Source: an uncultured Paracoccaceae bacterium
Lineage (GTDB): Bacteria; Pseudomonadota; Alphaproteobacteria; Rhodobacterales; Rhodobacteraceae
NCBI GenBank assembly: GCA_938049225.1
Contig: CALICM010000039.1
Location: 1 to 43,366, forward strand
DNA length: 43,366 nt
Reading direction: 5' to 3'
Made by a program: the position numbers and the translations under genes. Positions 43,249-43,366 of the stretch are shown one piece after another. Position 1 is the stretch's first letter. Every line of letters starts with the position of its first letter. Below the pieces are notes generated by a model. The model had not been told where the DNA came from. It made no database searches and was given only the letters and a program-made list of their open reading frames with translations.

Positions 43249-43366
43249 CTTCAACCGTGCAACGGTATTTCTATGACTGGCGAGACAGCGGTCTTTTCCA
43301 TCGCATCAACCACGCCCTTGTGATGGAAGCGCGGGAACTGGAAGGCCGCGAGGCCTCGCCGACCGC
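43233..43366 (+). pseudogene. IS5-family (DUF4096-type) transposase, partial, runs off the window
   Basis: Reads NDFPPASTVQRYFYDWRDSG, then LFHRINHALVMEARELEGRE and ASPT, the start region of the IS1031/IS427 group of IS5-family transposases. The 5' end overlaps the IS630 remnant on the other strand and lacks the first 40 or so residues. The 3' part is outside the window, so it is not known how far it continues. Confidence 0.8.

Overview
The window looks like an exopolysaccharide (EPS) and surface-structure region of an alphaproteobacterium, most likely a marine Rhodobacterales (roseobacter-type) bacterium. The base composition is GC-rich, the insertion-sequence families are those common in that order, and protein signatures fit (rmlC-B-D-A operon, AlgD-type dehydrogenase, several sulfotransferases). 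Plasmid-borne rhamnose operons tied to biofilm are known in roseobacters, so this may be a plasmid or chromid. No replication or partition gene is visible, so that remains an inference.

Layout. (1) 1-0.9 kb: IS3 transposase fragment and TniQ-like remnant. (2) 1.0-9.6 kb, minus strand: one giant secreted repeat protein (2,852 codons) with nine N-terminal Cys-paired DUF11-like modules, ten shorter Cys-paired repeats, DUF11 and SdrD-B-like modules and a short C-terminal domain. (3) 9.9-11.7 kb: a scrap-yard of broken mobile elements: an IS91/IS256 chimeric transposase with a stop codon, the tail of a tyrosine integrase and a decapitated serine resolvase. (4) 11.8-18.6 kb, minus strand: ExeA-like ATPase, Wzz-type co-polymerase, tyrosine autokinase, then rmlC-rmlB-rmlD-rmlA for dTDP-L-rhamnose. 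(5) 19.0-19.3 kb: IS630 fragment and a collapsed IS end. (6) 19.3-27.0 kb, minus strand: Wzy-like polymerase/ligase, acyltransferase-3, beta-helix protein, ManC, then a GMC oxidoreductase with a small Tat-type subunit and a small membrane protein. (7) 27.1-36.3 kb, mixed strands: three sulfotransferases, three GT2 and one GT4 glycosyltransferases, and a GDP-mannose 6-dehydrogenase preceded by a coupled 23-codon leader ORF. (8) 36.4-42.6 kb, plus strand: a six-gene operon of ACP, FkbH-type HAD protein, methyltransferase, MBOAT, SGNH-like protein and VOC-fold protein. (9) 42.6-43.4 kb: more broken elements (IS5, DUF262-like, TniA/Mu-transposase C-terminus, IS630, IS5).

How the genes fit together. 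RmlA-D make dTDP-L-rhamnose. ManC plus the AlgD homologue make GDP-mannuronate. The glycosyltransferases build the repeat unit, and the Wzy/Wzz/kinase/ATPase set controls polymerisation. Sulfotransferases, acyltransferase-3 and the MBOAT/SGNH pair would decorate the chain. The predicted product is a sulfated, acylated, uronate- and rhamnose-containing polymer. No initiating phosphoglycosyltransferase, Wzx flippase, Wza export channel or phosphomannomutase is seen, so the pathway must be completed elsewhere.

The most interesting candidate is the 36.4-42.6 kb operon. Its parts mirror the Dlt D-alanylation machine (loading enzyme, carrier protein, MBOAT, SGNH-like DltD), but the loading enzyme is of the FkbH type, which in characterised systems puts a glyceryl unit on a carrier protein. 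This suggests carrier-dependent glycerylation (or O-methyl-glycerylation) of an exopolysaccharide. Also notable: the 19.27-42.57 kb block is bracketed by inverted copies of a 27-bp IS end, and the 11.68-18.87 kb rml/wzz block by a different inverted 26-bp pair, consistent with EPS modules shuffled by mobile elements.
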